A program made the position numbers and the translations under genes. Positions 16,068 to 24,157 of a stretch of DNA of 25,807 bases are shown piece after piece. Below the pieces are notes generated by a model that saw only the letters and a list, made by a program, of their open reading frames with translations, was not told the DNA's origin and did not search any database. The stretch comes from Undibacterium sp. (GTDB taxonomy: Bacteria; Pseudomonadota; Gammaproteobacteria; Burkholderiales; Burkholderiaceae): contig JACMRF010000106.1 in assembly GCA_014376575.1 (NCBI GenBank), positions 1 through 25,807 on the forward strand, read 5' to 3'. Numbering within the stretch: position 1 is the first letter of the stretch; each line of letters opens with the position of its first letter.

Positions 16068-17906
16068 TCAATCGATGAAAAGTGTCGACGCACCCTTTTC
16101 AGGGGCGGTCACGACACGGCGCTGTGCAACAAATAAATCGCGGCCATAACCATGCGAAGCGTCTTCCGACATCTGACGGGAAGGACGCGTCATCCAAACA
16201 TCTTCCGACACCAAAGCACGTAACTCACCTGTGTGCACATTCAATTCGATGATGTCGCCATCTTGCACCTTACCGAGATGGCCACCTTGCGCAACTTCCG
16301 GGCTGACATGCAGCGCCGCCGGCACTTTGCCGGAAGCACCGGACATGCGGCCGTCCGTCACCAGTGCCACCTTGTAGCCCGCCGACATCAAACTACCGAG
16401 TACCGGTGTGAAATGATGCAGCTCTGGCATACCATTGGCTTGTGGCCCCTGGAAAATCACCACGGCGACGAAATCCATATTCAACTGCCCTGCTTTATAG
16501 GCGCTCACCAGCGACTCTTGCGAATCAAAGACCTTGGCTGGTGCGCGTACTATCCATGCATCTTCCGGAACGGCTGACGCCTTGACAATGGCACGACCTA
16601 GATTGCCTTGCAACAGGCGCAAACCGCCGGTAGGCGCAAACGGTTCAGTTACATTGCGTACCACGCTGGTATCGGTCGATGCTGCCGGCAATGGCTTCCA
16701 ACTGACTTTACCCTCGTTTAACACTGGGCGAGCTGCATGTGAATTGAGACCATCATTACCGAACACCGCCATGACATCGGCATGCATCAGGCCAGCGGAC
16801 AACAATTCGCGTATGACAAAAGTAGGGCCGCCGGCATCTTCAAATGCATTGACGTCGGCTGTACCATTTGGATATATGCGCGTCAACAAGGGGATTGCCG
16901 ATGACAGCTCATCAAAGTCTTGCCAGTCGATCAGAATACCGGCGGCGCGTGCTACCGCAACCCAGTGCATCGTATGGTTAGTCGATCCGCCCGTGGCCAA
17001 CAACGCGATCACCGCATTGACGATACATTTCTCATCAACGACGTGACCAATCGGGCGGTAATTGCCGCTCTGCTCGGTTAATTGCAAGACGCGCTCTACA
17101 GCGGCGTCAGTCAAGGCTGCGCGCAGAGGGTCAGACGGATGAATAAAGGCAGCACCCGGCATATGTAAGCCCATAGCTTCGAGCAGCATTTGATTACTGT
17201 TTGCCGTGCCGTAAAAAGTGCATGTGCCGGCACTATGGTAGGCGGCGCTCTCTGCCGCCAGCAATTCTTCTTTAGTTGCCTTGCCTTGCGCATACCGCTC
17301 ACGCACGGCAGCTTTTTCTTTATTCGGCAAGCCAGAACCCATCGGCCCGGCCGGTATAAAAATCGTCGGCAAATGACCGAAAGCGAGCGCACCAATTAAC
17401 AGGCCGGGAACGATCTTGTCGCAGATACCCAGACACAAAGTGGCATCGAAAGCATCGTGCGATAGCGCGATTGCCGTTGCCTGCGCAATTACGTCACGCG
17501 AGAACAAAGACAGCTCCATGCCCGGGCGCCCTTGCGTCACACCGTCACACATCGCCGGCACGCCGCCCGCCACTTGCGCAGTCGCATTAAACCGCAATGC
17601 TGCGGCTTTAATTTGATCCGGGTAAGGAGCGTAAGGCTGATGCGCCGACAGCATATCGTTATATGAAGTGACGATACCGATGTTGGATTTTTGCGCTTGA
17701 TTGAGCCATATTTTTGATTTGGCGTCGGCAGCGGCGTTAGCGTGCGCCTGGTTTGCGCAAGAGAGACTGGCTCGGCGCGGACCGCGATTACGCATTTGCT
17801 CAAGCCGCGCCAGATAGTCGGCGCGCAGGGTTTTGCTACGCTCAATAATACGAAGGGTGACGCGCTCAACCACAGGATTGATCGCGATTTTTTCGGATGT
17901 CGTCAT
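16068..17906 (-). CDS. edd: Phosphogluconate dehydratase
   Basis: The Entner-Doudoroff dehydratase turning 6-phosphogluconate into KDPG, 612 residues from the ATG at 17906 (a GTG at 17915 would add three). It belongs to the IlvD/Edd family with an oxygen-labile iron-sulfur cluster: AMCDGVTQGRPGMELSLFSRD (in parts), LGICDKIVPG, GTCTFYGTANSNQ and GGSTNHTMHW are all present, including the cluster cysteines. E. coli Edd has 603 residues. No strong ribosome site is visible. The gene is first in a minus-strand series edd-eda-pgi-ppc and diverges from zwf. Its promoter region carries HexR-like sites. Confidence 0.98.
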   Translation of the reverse strand: MTTSEKIAINPVVERVTLRIIERSKTLRADYLARLEQMRNRGPRRASLSCANQAHANAAADAKSKIWLNQAQKSNIGIVTSYNDMLSAHQPYAPYPDQIKAAALRFNATAQVAGGVPAMCDGVTQGRPGMELSLFSRDVIAQATAIALSHDAFDATLCLGICDKIVPGLLIGALAFGHLPTIFIPAGPMGSGLPNKEKAAVRERYAQGKATKEELLAAESAAYHSAGTCTFYGTANSNQMLLEAMGLHMPGAAFIHPSDPLRAALTDAAVERVLQLTEQSGNYRPIGHVVDEKCIVNAVIALLATGGSTNHTMHWVAVARAAGILIDWQDFDELSSAIPLLTRIYPNGTADVNAFEDAGGPTFVIRELLSAGLMHADVMAVFGNDGLNSHAARPVLNEGKVSWKPLPAASTDTSVVRNVTEPFAPTGGLRLLQGNLGRAIVKASAVPEDAWIVRAPAKVFDSQESLVSAYKAGQLNMDFVAVVIFQGPQANGMPELHHFTPVLGSLMSAGYKVALVTDGRMSGASGKVPAALHVSPEVAQGGHLGKVQDGDIIELNVHTGELRALVSEDVWMTRPSRQMSEDASHGYGRDLFVAQRRVVTAPEKGASTLFID

Positions 17907-17943
17907 AGGGATCACTTTTAACTTTATTCAGATGATGAAAGAT

Positions 17944-17971
17944 AGCATAAAATACGATTTTTCTGTAACAA
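17944..17971 (-). promoter_or_regulatory. Candidate edd promoter
   Basis: On the minus strand TTGTTA (17966-17971) and TATGCT (17944-17949), each four of six bases from consensus, are separated by 16 bases, about 40 bases upstream of edd. The -35 box overlaps the HexR-like site at 17964-17978. Confidence 0.4.
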
Positions 17972-17978
17972 ACTTTCA
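17964..17978. promoter_or_regulatory. HexR-like operator, edd side
   Basis: TGTAACAAACTTTCA matches 12 of 15 positions of the HexR consensus as I recall it, TGTARTWWAAYTACA. It overlaps the candidate edd -35 box, where a repressor would block transcription. HexR is encoded nearby at 20311. Confidence 0.4.
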
Positions 17979-18025
17979 TTTTTTCGACTTTAGCTTGATT
18001 TAAGGCATAAAAATTACAAATTTAT

Positions 18026-18040
18026 CGTAATGAAACTACA
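18026..18040. promoter_or_regulatory. HexR-like operator, zwf side
   Basis: CGTAATGAAACTACA matches 13 of 15 positions of the recalled HexR consensus TGTARTWWAAYTACA, including both half-sites apart from the first base. It lies over the -35 region of the candidate zwf promoter. HexR releases DNA when KDPG, the product of Edd, accumulates, which would induce zwf-pgl and edd-eda together. Confidence 0.6.
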
Positions 18041-18055
18041 TTTCTGATAGAAATC

Positions 18056-18064
18056 TGGCATAAT
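18056..18064 (+). promoter_or_regulatory. Candidate extended -10 promoter of zwf
   Basis: TGGCATAAT (TG-N-CATAAT) is an extended -10 box, 40 bases before the zwf start. No good -35 box is found 17 bases upstream, which is usual for extended -10 promoters; the HexR-like site occupies that position. Confidence 0.45.
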
Positions 18065-18104
18065 TCAGACACAATTTTCTAAAACTAAATAGACCGGAGT
18101 CGGC

Positions 18105-19565
18105 ATGAGCACATTTGTATTGTTTGGCGGCACAGGCGATCTTGCCAAACGCAAAATCATTCCTGCACTTTATAGTGCATTTATCAACGGTCGGCTCGAC
18201 GCCAGTTTTAGTTTTATCGGCGCGGCGCGTGAAGTGCTTACTGATGAAGAATTCCGCAAACGTGTTGCTGTCAGCATAGAAACCTATGGCAGCAAGGACG
18301 GCGAAGCTGACCTCGAAAAAGTGGCTGCGTTTCTCGCCCTCACCTACTATTCCAAAATTGATGCTCGAGTACCGGATGATTTTGATGCGCTCAAACAGCG
18401 CTTGCATACGTCAGACACCAATGCCACCTTGTTCTACCTAGCCACAGGTCCGGACATCTTCATCCCTGTCGTTGAGCAACTCTCAAAGCACGGGCTAGTC
18501 GAAGGCAATGCCCGCGTTGTAGTAGAAAAACCATTGGGTCGCGATGCCCAATCCGCCAAGGACATCAATCATTCCTTACGCAACTATCTGAGAGAAAATC
18601 AGATCTATCGCATTGACCATTATCTTGGCAAAGAGATGGTGCAAAATCTGTTGGCGCTGCGTTTTGCCAATCTGTTTCTGGAGCCTTTATGGAATCGCAA
18701 ATGGATACAGGATGTACATATTTCCATCGCTGAACAAGTCGGGGTAGAAACCCGCGGCGATTTTTATGACCACACAGGTGCATTGCGCGACATGGTGCAA
18801 AACCATTTGCTGCAACTGGTCTCCATCGTCGCGATGGAGCCCCCGGTCAATGCCAATCCTGATGCGATTCGCGATGAAAAAGTAAAAGTTTTGCGTGCCC
18901 TGCACAAATTCACACCCGAAGAAGTCAGCAAAAAAACCGTACGCGGCCAATACCGCGCTGGTGCAGTAGACGGCAAACCCGTTATCGGCTATCAAACAGA
19001 ACCTGGTGTACCCACCTCTTCGCGCACCGAAACTTTTGTCGCGATTCGTGCCGAGATCAATAACTGGCGCTGGGCAGGAGTGCCTTTCTATCTGCGTACC
19101 GGCAAACGTATGGCGAGCCGTAGTGCCGAGATCACGATTAATTTCAAACCAATTCCGTATTCTATTTTTGGTAAATCACAAGGCCCTTTGCGCTCCAACC
19201 GCCTGGTGATTTCTCTGCAACCAGAAGAAAGCGTGCAACTGTTCATGAAGGCCAAAGAGCCCGGCGAAGGGATACGACTGTCAGACGTGGCACTCAATCT
19301 CGATTTCGCCGAGGCGTCCAACTCACGCCGCGTTGAGTCCTACGAACGTTTGCTGTTAGACGCCCTGCATGGCGACCTGACCTTGTTTGTCCGTGACGAT
19401 GAATTAAGTGCCGCCTGGGAGTGGGTAGACCCGATCATGAACGCCTGGAACAATGACAGCGAAGGACTTAAATCCTATATCGCCGGCAGTTGGGGCCCTG
19501 CTGCATCGAGTTATTTATTAGCGCAGCACGGCGCCGCCTGGGGCGAAGAATATGTGGAAGGCTAA
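18105..19565 (+). CDS. zwf: Glucose-6-phosphate 1-dehydrogenase
   Basis: Glucose-6-phosphate dehydrogenase, 486 residues, oxidising glucose-6-phosphate to 6-phosphogluconolactone and making NADPH. The nucleotide-binding motif FGGTGDLAKRK is at residues 7-17, EKPLGRD at 141-147, and the active-site signature RIDHYLGKE at 169-177, with the substrate-binding Lys and catalytic His. Length is typical for bacterial Zwf. The ATG has GGAG about five bases upstream. It starts a plus-strand operon zwf-pgl-hexR that diverges from edd; the HexR-like site upstream suggests autoregulated repression. Confidence 0.98.
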   Translation: MSTFVLFGGTGDLAKRKIIPALYSAFINGRLDASFSFIGAAREVLTDEEFRKRVAVSIETYGSKDGEADLEKVAAFLALTYYSKIDARVPDDFDALKQRLHTSDTNATLFYLATGPDIFIPVVEQLSKHGLVEGNARVVVEKPLGRDAQSAKDINHSLRNYLRENQIYRIDHYLGKEMVQNLLALRFANLFLEPLWNRKWIQDVHISIAEQVGVETRGDFYDHTGALRDMVQNHLLQLVSIVAMEPPVNANPDAIRDEKVKVLRALHKFTPEEVSKKTVRGQYRAGAVDGKPVIGYQTEPGVPTSSRTETFVAIRAEINNWRWAGVPFYLRTGKRMASRSAEITINFKPIPYSIFGKSQGPLRSNRLVISLQPEESVQLFMKAKEPGEGIRLSDVALNLDFAEASNSRRVESYERLLLDALHGDLTLFVRDDELSAAWEWVDPIMNAWNNDSEGLKSYIAGSWGPAASSYLLAQHGAAWGEEYVEG

Positions 19566-19571
19566 GTGACC

Positions 19572-20252
19572 ATGGCTACGCTGCACATCAATAGCTTCAA
19601 CCATTTTGCCGAACTGAGCGACGCACTGGTAAAAGAATGGATAACGACAATAGATACCGCAACACTGGCGCACCTTCCAGCCTGTTTTGCCCTTGCAGGT
19701 GGCTCTACGCCTGCACCTATCTATCGCAAACTTGACCAAATGCTTGGCGGTAGCGACAGAAGAGGCATCACACTCATTGCTACCGATGAGCGTTGGGTTG
19801 ACGATAGCGACGCGCAAAGTAACGAAGGCCTGTTCAAACAATGCCTAGCACTGTCGTACGGCAAACAGTGGCAATTAGTGTCTTTGAAAAATGCGGCGCG
19901 TACGCCAGAAGTGGCGGTGGAAGCGATTAGTGAACGGCTCATGCAACGACTGCCAACAGCCTTCAGTGCAGTCTTGCTAGGCATGGGTGCTGATGGGCAC
20001 ATTGCCTCACTTTTTCCTGGTGCACCTACGCAGCATGACGATCTAAACTGCCTGGCGGCGCTCAATCCGCAAACACGTCAGAGTCGCATTTCACTATCGC
20101 TGCCGCGCTTATTACAAACAGAAAAAATCTGGCTGGTTATTACCGGCGCCGAAAAACGCCAGGTACTGGAAAACGCAACGGCAAGTAACTTGCCGATTAC
20201 GGCACTATTGCGTGACGCACGCTGTAACATAGAAGTCTTTTGGTGCCCTTAA
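19572..20252 (+). CDS. pgl: 6-phosphogluconolactonase
   Basis: 6-phosphogluconolactonase (DevB type), 226 residues, hydrolysing the product of Zwf to 6-phosphogluconate. Family motifs: FALAGGSTPAPIYRKL (substrate phosphate), ATDERWVDDSDAQSNEG and LLGMGADGHIASLFPG (catalytic His). Only six bases separate it from the zwf stop. A GTG at 19566 directly after the zwf TAA is an alternative start: a GGAAGG motif lies four bases before the GTG and ten before the ATG. I prefer the ATG because homologues begin with MATLHI-like sequences. Confidence 0.96.
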   Translation: MATLHINSFNHFAELSDALVKEWITTIDTATLAHLPACFALAGGSTPAPIYRKLDQMLGGSDRRGITLIATDERWVDDSDAQSNEGLFKQCLALSYGKQWQLVSLKNAARTPEVAVEAISERLMQRLPTAFSAVLLGMGADGHIASLFPGAPTQHDDLNCLAALNPQTRQSRISLSLPRLLQTEKIWLVITGAEKRQVLENATASNLPITALLRDARCNIEVFWCP

Positions 20253-20310
20253 TAATTGACGTTAAATGTTAGCTGCATCACGCTCCCCAACTAGGTATAC
20301 AAACTGAACT

Positions 20311-21207
20311 ATGGTCAATACTTTTTCTGTCATCAATACGCCTAAAACTACTCCGTCTGAGAAGGGATTGCTGGCGCGCATACGCATTGCCAGTACTGCG
20401 TTGAGCCGCGCGGAACGTCAGGTGGCAGAATTTCTTTTGCACAAGCCGCACGATGCGTTAGAGATGTCGATCCGCGTCCTGGCACAGTCCTGTGATGTCA
20501 GCGAACCTACCGTTGCACGCTTTTCGCAATCGATGGGCTTCGATGGTTTCAAGACATTTAAAATGGCCTTCGCCAAAAGTCTGGCCACCGGCATCCCCTA
20601 CCTGCATCTCGATGTCAATCAGGCAGACCATGTGCGCGATGTATTGCCAAAAGTCTTTGATCGCACCATCGCCGCATTGATGGAAGCACGTAATTCGGCT
20701 AACCCGGCCAACTTCGAAGCAGCAGTCAATTTACTCGCACGCGCAAGACGCATAGAGTGCTACGGCCTTGGTTATTCGGGCGCGCTGGCAGTTGATGCGC
20801 AACTCAAATTTTTCCGTTTCGGCATCCCGACAACGGTATTTTGTGATGGCCACTTGCAGGCACAATCGGCCTCATTACTCAACAGCGATTGTCTGGTTGT
20901 CGCCTTCTCGCGCACAGGCCGCACGCACGACCTGATTCGCAGTGTTCAACTGGCTAAAAATGCCGGAGCAAAAATTCTTGTGCTATGCGCCAGCGGTGGC
21001 CCATTAGCAGAGCTAGCCGATGTGCACATCAGCGTGGACGTTGAAGAAGATCCAGATATCTATACGCCAATGACCTCTCGTCTGGCGCATCTCACCTACA
21101 TCGATGCACTCGCAGTCGCTGTCACCTTGCTGCGCGGTCCTGCGGCCATTGATATGCTAGAAAGAGCCAAAGCAAGCATTAGTGAAAAACGCCTGGATTC
21201 AAAATAG
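20311..21207 (+). CDS. hexR: HexR, RpiR-type repressor of hexose metabolism
   Basis: A 298-residue RpiR-family transcription regulator. Residues about 20-95 form the winged helix-turn-helix (LSRAERQVAEFLL, then SIRVLAQSCDVSEPTVARFSQSMGF), and residues about 135-265 form a SIS sugar-phosphate-binding domain (ECYGLGYSGALAVDAQLKF, VAFSRTGRTHDLI). The context with zwf, pgl, edd and eda identifies it as HexR, the KDPG-sensing repressor of these genes. It lies 58 bases after pgl and is probably in the same operon. No glucokinase gene lies between pgl and hexR, and hexR is not fused to one, unlike in Burkholderia. No clear ribosome site before the ATG. Confidence 0.93.
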   Translation: MVNTFSVINTPKTTPSEKGLLARIRIASTALSRAERQVAEFLLHKPHDALEMSIRVLAQSCDVSEPTVARFSQSMGFDGFKTFKMAFAKSLATGIPYLHLDVNQADHVRDVLPKVFDRTIAALMEARNSANPANFEAAVNLLARARRIECYGLGYSGALAVDAQLKFFRFGIPTTVFCDGHLQAQSASLLNSDCLVVAFSRTGRTHDLIRSVQLAKNAGAKILVLCASGGPLAELADVHISVDVEEDPDIYTPMTSRLAHLTYIDALAVAVTLLRGPAAIDMLERAKASISEKRLDSK

Positions 21208-21211
21208 CAGC

Positions 21212-21246
21212 ACTGAGCCAAACTGCAGCAACTCAACTGAGCCAAA
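21212..21246. repeat. 11-bp direct repeat after hexR
   Basis: ACTGAGCCAAA occurs at 21212-21222 and again at 21236-21246, in the gap between hexR and the HDOD gene. Its role is unknown, and no clear hexR terminator was seen in the gap (21208-21433). Confidence 0.6.
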
Positions 21247-21386
21247 ATTTCCGTTGGCGGCGAAGCGATTTGCGTCAAAGACGCATCAACTATTCTCTCG
21301 CTCTCGCTATTCATTTTGCTATGCAAAAAAACACCACATTTTTTGAAAAAAATTCTCCCCTCCTCAAGAATTTCGGGCAAGCTCCT

Positions 21387-21392
21387 TATAAT
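21387..21392 (+). promoter_or_regulatory. Candidate -10 box of the second HDOD gene
   Basis: A perfect TATAAT lies 42 bases upstream of the ATG at 21434. The corresponding -35 position has no good match. The HDOD gene is thus probably transcribed separately from hexR. Confidence 0.35.
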
Positions 21393-21433
21393 AAGACAAA
21401 TTAAATAACAATTCCCGTACCGGAGGGTCGCAG

Positions 21434-22273
21434 ATGAATTCCATTTCGCTCAATCAGATAACTGAAAACGTCAAAAATTTACCGACATTGCCTGCCATCG
21501 TTATGGAGCTTCTCAATGAGATCGACAACGATGACCTCGATACGCATCGATTAACGCAAAAAGTGAGCAACGATCTCGCCTTGACAGCAACGACCTTGCG
21601 TTATGCCAACTCGGCGTATTACTCAACCATGATCAAAGTGACGACGATTCAACAGGCTATCTCGTTGATGGGCCTGTCTAACGTCAAAAAAATCATCACC
21701 ATGGCAGCGTTGGTTGGTTGTTTTCCTGAAAACAACTGCAGGGGTTTCAATCATAAAGACTTCTGGCGTCACTCCAATGCAGTGGGGATCGCCGCAAAAT
21801 TAATCGCTAAACGGCTCAATTTCAATTGTGATATTGCATTTACGGCGGGGCTGCTACACGACCTCGGTAGCTTGGTTTTGGTAACGCAATTTCCGCAACA
21901 GTATGCCATCGCCATCGACTATAAAAATGCACATCATGTTAGCCAGTTAGAGGCTGAACGCAACGTTTTAGGCATAGACCATGCGGTGGTTGGTGCAGCA
22001 TTAGCCGCAGAATGGAATTTCTCTGACGTCATGAAAAATGCCATTGCAGGCCATCATGAACCAGAAAAACCAGGTTTAGGTTTTCTCGCGACCATTATTC
22101 ATATGGCCGACGGTATTGCGCATGTGCTTGGAGTCACCAGCACGCCCGATAGCCAGCCCGTCGAAGTGACGGCGCTATCATGGTCAAGTCTGCACTTGGA
22201 TCAGGCCTCCATGGATCAATTACTGGAAGATACGGCGGAAGAATTGGAAAAACTAAGTCACGATGATTTGTAA
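21434..22273 (+). CDS. HDOD domain signalling protein with complete HD-type residues
   Basis: A cytoplasmic HDOD protein of 279 residues, domain about 7-210, starting NLPTLPAIVMELL. It is a paralogue of the protein at 1699-2565. In contrast to most HDOD proteins it keeps every residue of the HD-type metal site: His113 (WRHS), His142-Asp143 (LLHDLG), His183 (GIDH), His207-His208 (GHH), His223 and Asp226 (HMAD). Whether it is an active phosphohydrolase is unknown; HDOD proteins usually act through protein contacts in motility, biofilm or stress signalling. GGAGGG lies seven bases before the ATG. The C-terminal 65 residues are acidic and may be a separate interaction region. Confidence 0.92.
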   Translation: MNSISLNQITENVKNLPTLPAIVMELLNEIDNDDLDTHRLTQKVSNDLALTATTLRYANSAYYSTMIKVTTIQQAISLMGLSNVKKIITMAALVGCFPENNCRGFNHKDFWRHSNAVGIAAKLIAKRLNFNCDIAFTAGLLHDLGSLVLVTQFPQQYAIAIDYKNAHHVSQLEAERNVLGIDHAVVGAALAAEWNFSDVMKNAIAGHHEPEKPGLGFLATIIHMADGIAHVLGVTSTPDSQPVEVTALSWSSLHLDQASMDQLLEDTAEELEKLSHDDL

Positions 22274-22393
22274 ATGACACAGTGCAGTGCCGTGAAATGA
22301 CCGCACGTTGAATCAATTTATAAGAGGCCCCAATTAACACTCAACGTTACATCACTTTGACGCCGGCTTTGTTTGCATTGAGTTGATGAGAAG

Positions 22394-22492
22394 GCTCTAC
22401 GACGCGTCACTTAAGATTTGCGAGAACTCGCTTTTTCGTGCGATGACAATACTGATTCGTGATGTCATTTCCTGCTGACGATGTCGTAGAGC
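22394..22492. repeat. Structured intergenic stretch with 10-bp terminal inverted repeats
   Basis: GCTCTACGAC (22394-22403) recurs as its exact reverse complement GTCGTAGAGC (22483-22492), enclosing 79 bases. Inside it a short stem GCGAG/CTCGC (22420-22431) followed by five T resembles a weak plus-strand terminator for the HDOD gene. I see no gene in the 293-base gap 22274-22566. The element could be a 3' untranslated structure, a small RNA or a tiny repeat element. Confidence 0.5.
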
Positions 22493-22566
22493 ATCACGCT
22501 CTCCTGTAAAAAACGATAGGCTACAGCGGCTTAAGAAAAAAACGCGCCCGTCAAAGTCCCCTCTGT

Positions 22567-23238
22567 TTATAACTGATCCTGAACAAGTAGTTCAGTAAAT
22601 AAGACGGCTTCGACTTTATCGGTTTTTAAATCACGGTTAAGAAGTTCTTTCAATTGCAATTGCACCGAGGCTATACCATTTGGGCTTCGAAGACTTTCCA
22701 AATCCTGTGAAACCATCTCCTTATTAAAACTATCACTCAACATTTTCTTGTTCTCGAACAACCACTCCTGATTTACTAAATCAACCTGAATTGTCGCTTG
22801 CACGCGTGCCGCTACACCATCCACACTCACGATACTTTCGGGGAGCAAAAGGTAACTTAAGCCTGCAGAATTACGTTTGTCTGTCTGTGAAAAGTAGATG
22901 ATCAAAGCAACTATACTCAAACTCAAAAGAACGATGATCACCGCATAGAGCGTAAATCGATCTTGCTTACCAGTAACTAAGCGAGGATTGAGCATAGGCA
23001 TACGAGGTGGATCGATAGTTTTTTTCCCTGTGCCAATAGGGTTAATTGGCATAACGGATGTATCCACTTGCGAGGTAGGCACTTGTGATTTTCGTGCCTG
23101 AGTTTGCTGAGAATCAAAGACCAGACCAGATAAAGGATCTGCTGATGTGACGGCCGGTGAACTTGTAAAAAACTCATCCACTTCTTCAAAATCAAGTTTG
23201 GACGATAGTAAATTTTGTTTTGGCTTATCTTTTGACAT
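22567..23238 (-). CDS. FliL-like single-pass membrane protein
   Basis: A 223-residue inner-membrane protein with a hydrophilic, probably disordered cytoplasmic part of about 90 residues, one membrane helix (about 96-116) and a periplasmic domain of about 105 residues. The end of that domain reads LESLRSPNGIASVQLQLKEL then DKVEAVLFTELLVQ, the C-terminal pattern of FliL, the stator-associated flagellar protein. The long N-terminal part is unlike ordinary FliL. No flagellar genes lie beside it. The frame is open to a TTG at 23340; I chose the ATG at 23238 with a poor AAGTGG site, and ATG 23310 is an alternative. A sigma-28-like promoter lies upstream. FliL-like is a pattern call and needs a profile search. 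Confidence 0.72.
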   Translation of the reverse strand: MSKDKPKQNLLSSKLDFEEVDEFFTSSPAVTSADPLSGLVFDSQQTQARKSQVPTSQVDTSVMPINPIGTGKKTIDPPRMPMLNPRLVTGKQDRFTLYAVIIVLLSLSIVALIIYFSQTDKRNSAGLSYLLLPESIVSVDGVAARVQATIQVDLVNQEWLFENKKMLSDSFNKEMVSQDLESLRSPNGIASVQLQLKELLNRDLKTDKVEAVLFTELLVQDQL

Positions 23239-23364
23239 TGGAAACCACTTGTAAAAAACGTCACTCGCAACAAACACTAAAGATCTTTTACACTCTTCTC
23301 TGGTGGGCATGCTCAAGTATTTATTAAACGGAAAATACAAAAAACGAGCAGAACATCAGAAGCA

Positions 23365-23391
23365 ATATTCGCATGACGGCATTAAACTTTA
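23365..23391 (-). promoter_or_regulatory. Sigma-28 (FliA)-like promoter for the FliL-like gene
   Basis: On the minus strand TAAAGTTT (23384-23391) is a perfect match to the FliA -35 consensus and GCGAATAT (23365-23372), five of eight bases, stands exactly 11 bases away in the -10 position. The -35 box overlaps the stop codon of the upstream acyltransferase gene. If used, the leader to the ATG at 23238 is about 120 bases. Confidence 0.4.
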
Positions 23392-23988
23392 TTTCGTTTT
23401 TATCGTTTCAGAATCAAATTGTTTTGAATTTTTACCGATAATTCCTGCGTAAAATTCTTGGATCGCCTGCATGTCTTTTGCAATATCGCCTGTAGGATAA
23501 AAGAGCATGCCGACGCCGCCAACTTTACGCTTAAAATCCAAAAAACCTAGCGCAATTGGCACGCCGGCGCCTTGCGCAATGTAATAGAAACCAGTCTTCC
23601 AATGAGTGACTGTACCGCGTGTTCCTTCCGGTGGGACGATCACGGTCAATTGCTTGTGTTGATGAAATGCTTCTATGGTACTTTGCACGAGGTTTCCTGT
23701 TCGATCTCGATTGACAGGTATCCCACCCAACCAGCGCATTATTTTGCCAATAACAGGCGGAAACAAACTCGCTTTCCCCATCCAATACACATTGAGTCGC
23801 AATGCAAAGCACACCATCAGGGTGACCGGAAAATCCCAATTGCTGGTATGAGGAGCCGCGATGAGTACATATTTCTCTTCGGCTGGCGCGTTTCCTTCAA
23901 CTCGCCAACCAGCCAAACGCAAGCATAGCAAAGAAGAACCTCGCATCAGGGAATTGAGCACCGGCGTATCAAAAATCGTGTAGTTCAT
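23389..23988 (-). CDS. PlsC-type lysophospholipid acyltransferase family protein
   Basis: A 199-residue acyltransferase of the PlsC/LPLAT family. The catalytic HX4D motif is HTSNWD (His47, Asp52) and the phosphate-binding motif is PPEGTRG (about residues 119-125). A substrate-site motif GGIPVNR is near residue 88-94. Short hydrophobic stretches suggest membrane association at the inner leaflet. This compact type is related to 1-acyl-sn-glycerol-3-phosphate acyltransferases, but the acyl acceptor cannot be told. There is no good ribosome site before the ATG. It stands upstream of the FliL-like gene on the same strand; the two may share transcripts. Confidence 0.88.
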   Translation of the reverse strand: MNYTIFDTPVLNSLMRGSSLLCLRLAGWRVEGNAPAEEKYVLIAAPHTSNWDFPVTLMVCFALRLNVYWMGKASLFPPVIGKIMRWLGGIPVNRDRTGNLVQSTIEAFHQHKQLTVIVPPEGTRGTVTHWKTGFYYIAQGAGVPIALGFLDFKRKVGGVGMLFYPTGDIAKDMQAIQEFYAGIIGKNSKQFDSETIKTK

Positions 23989-24157
23989 TCAGAAAGGCTT
24001 TGAAAATAAAGAATAAGAGAGAGGTCGAGAGCGATAGAAACCCCTCATTATAGAGATGTGCGATGCCACAAGGCAATCAATCTGCTTGAAAATTGAAGCG
24101 CCAGGGGTTATTAAAAAATACGCCGAGCAACGAACATGTCGAGTCTAGACGAATAAT

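Noticed and set aside
16534..17046. 170-codon open frame antisense to edd
   Set aside because: It is a shadow of the conserved edd gene, without a ribosome site or known motif.
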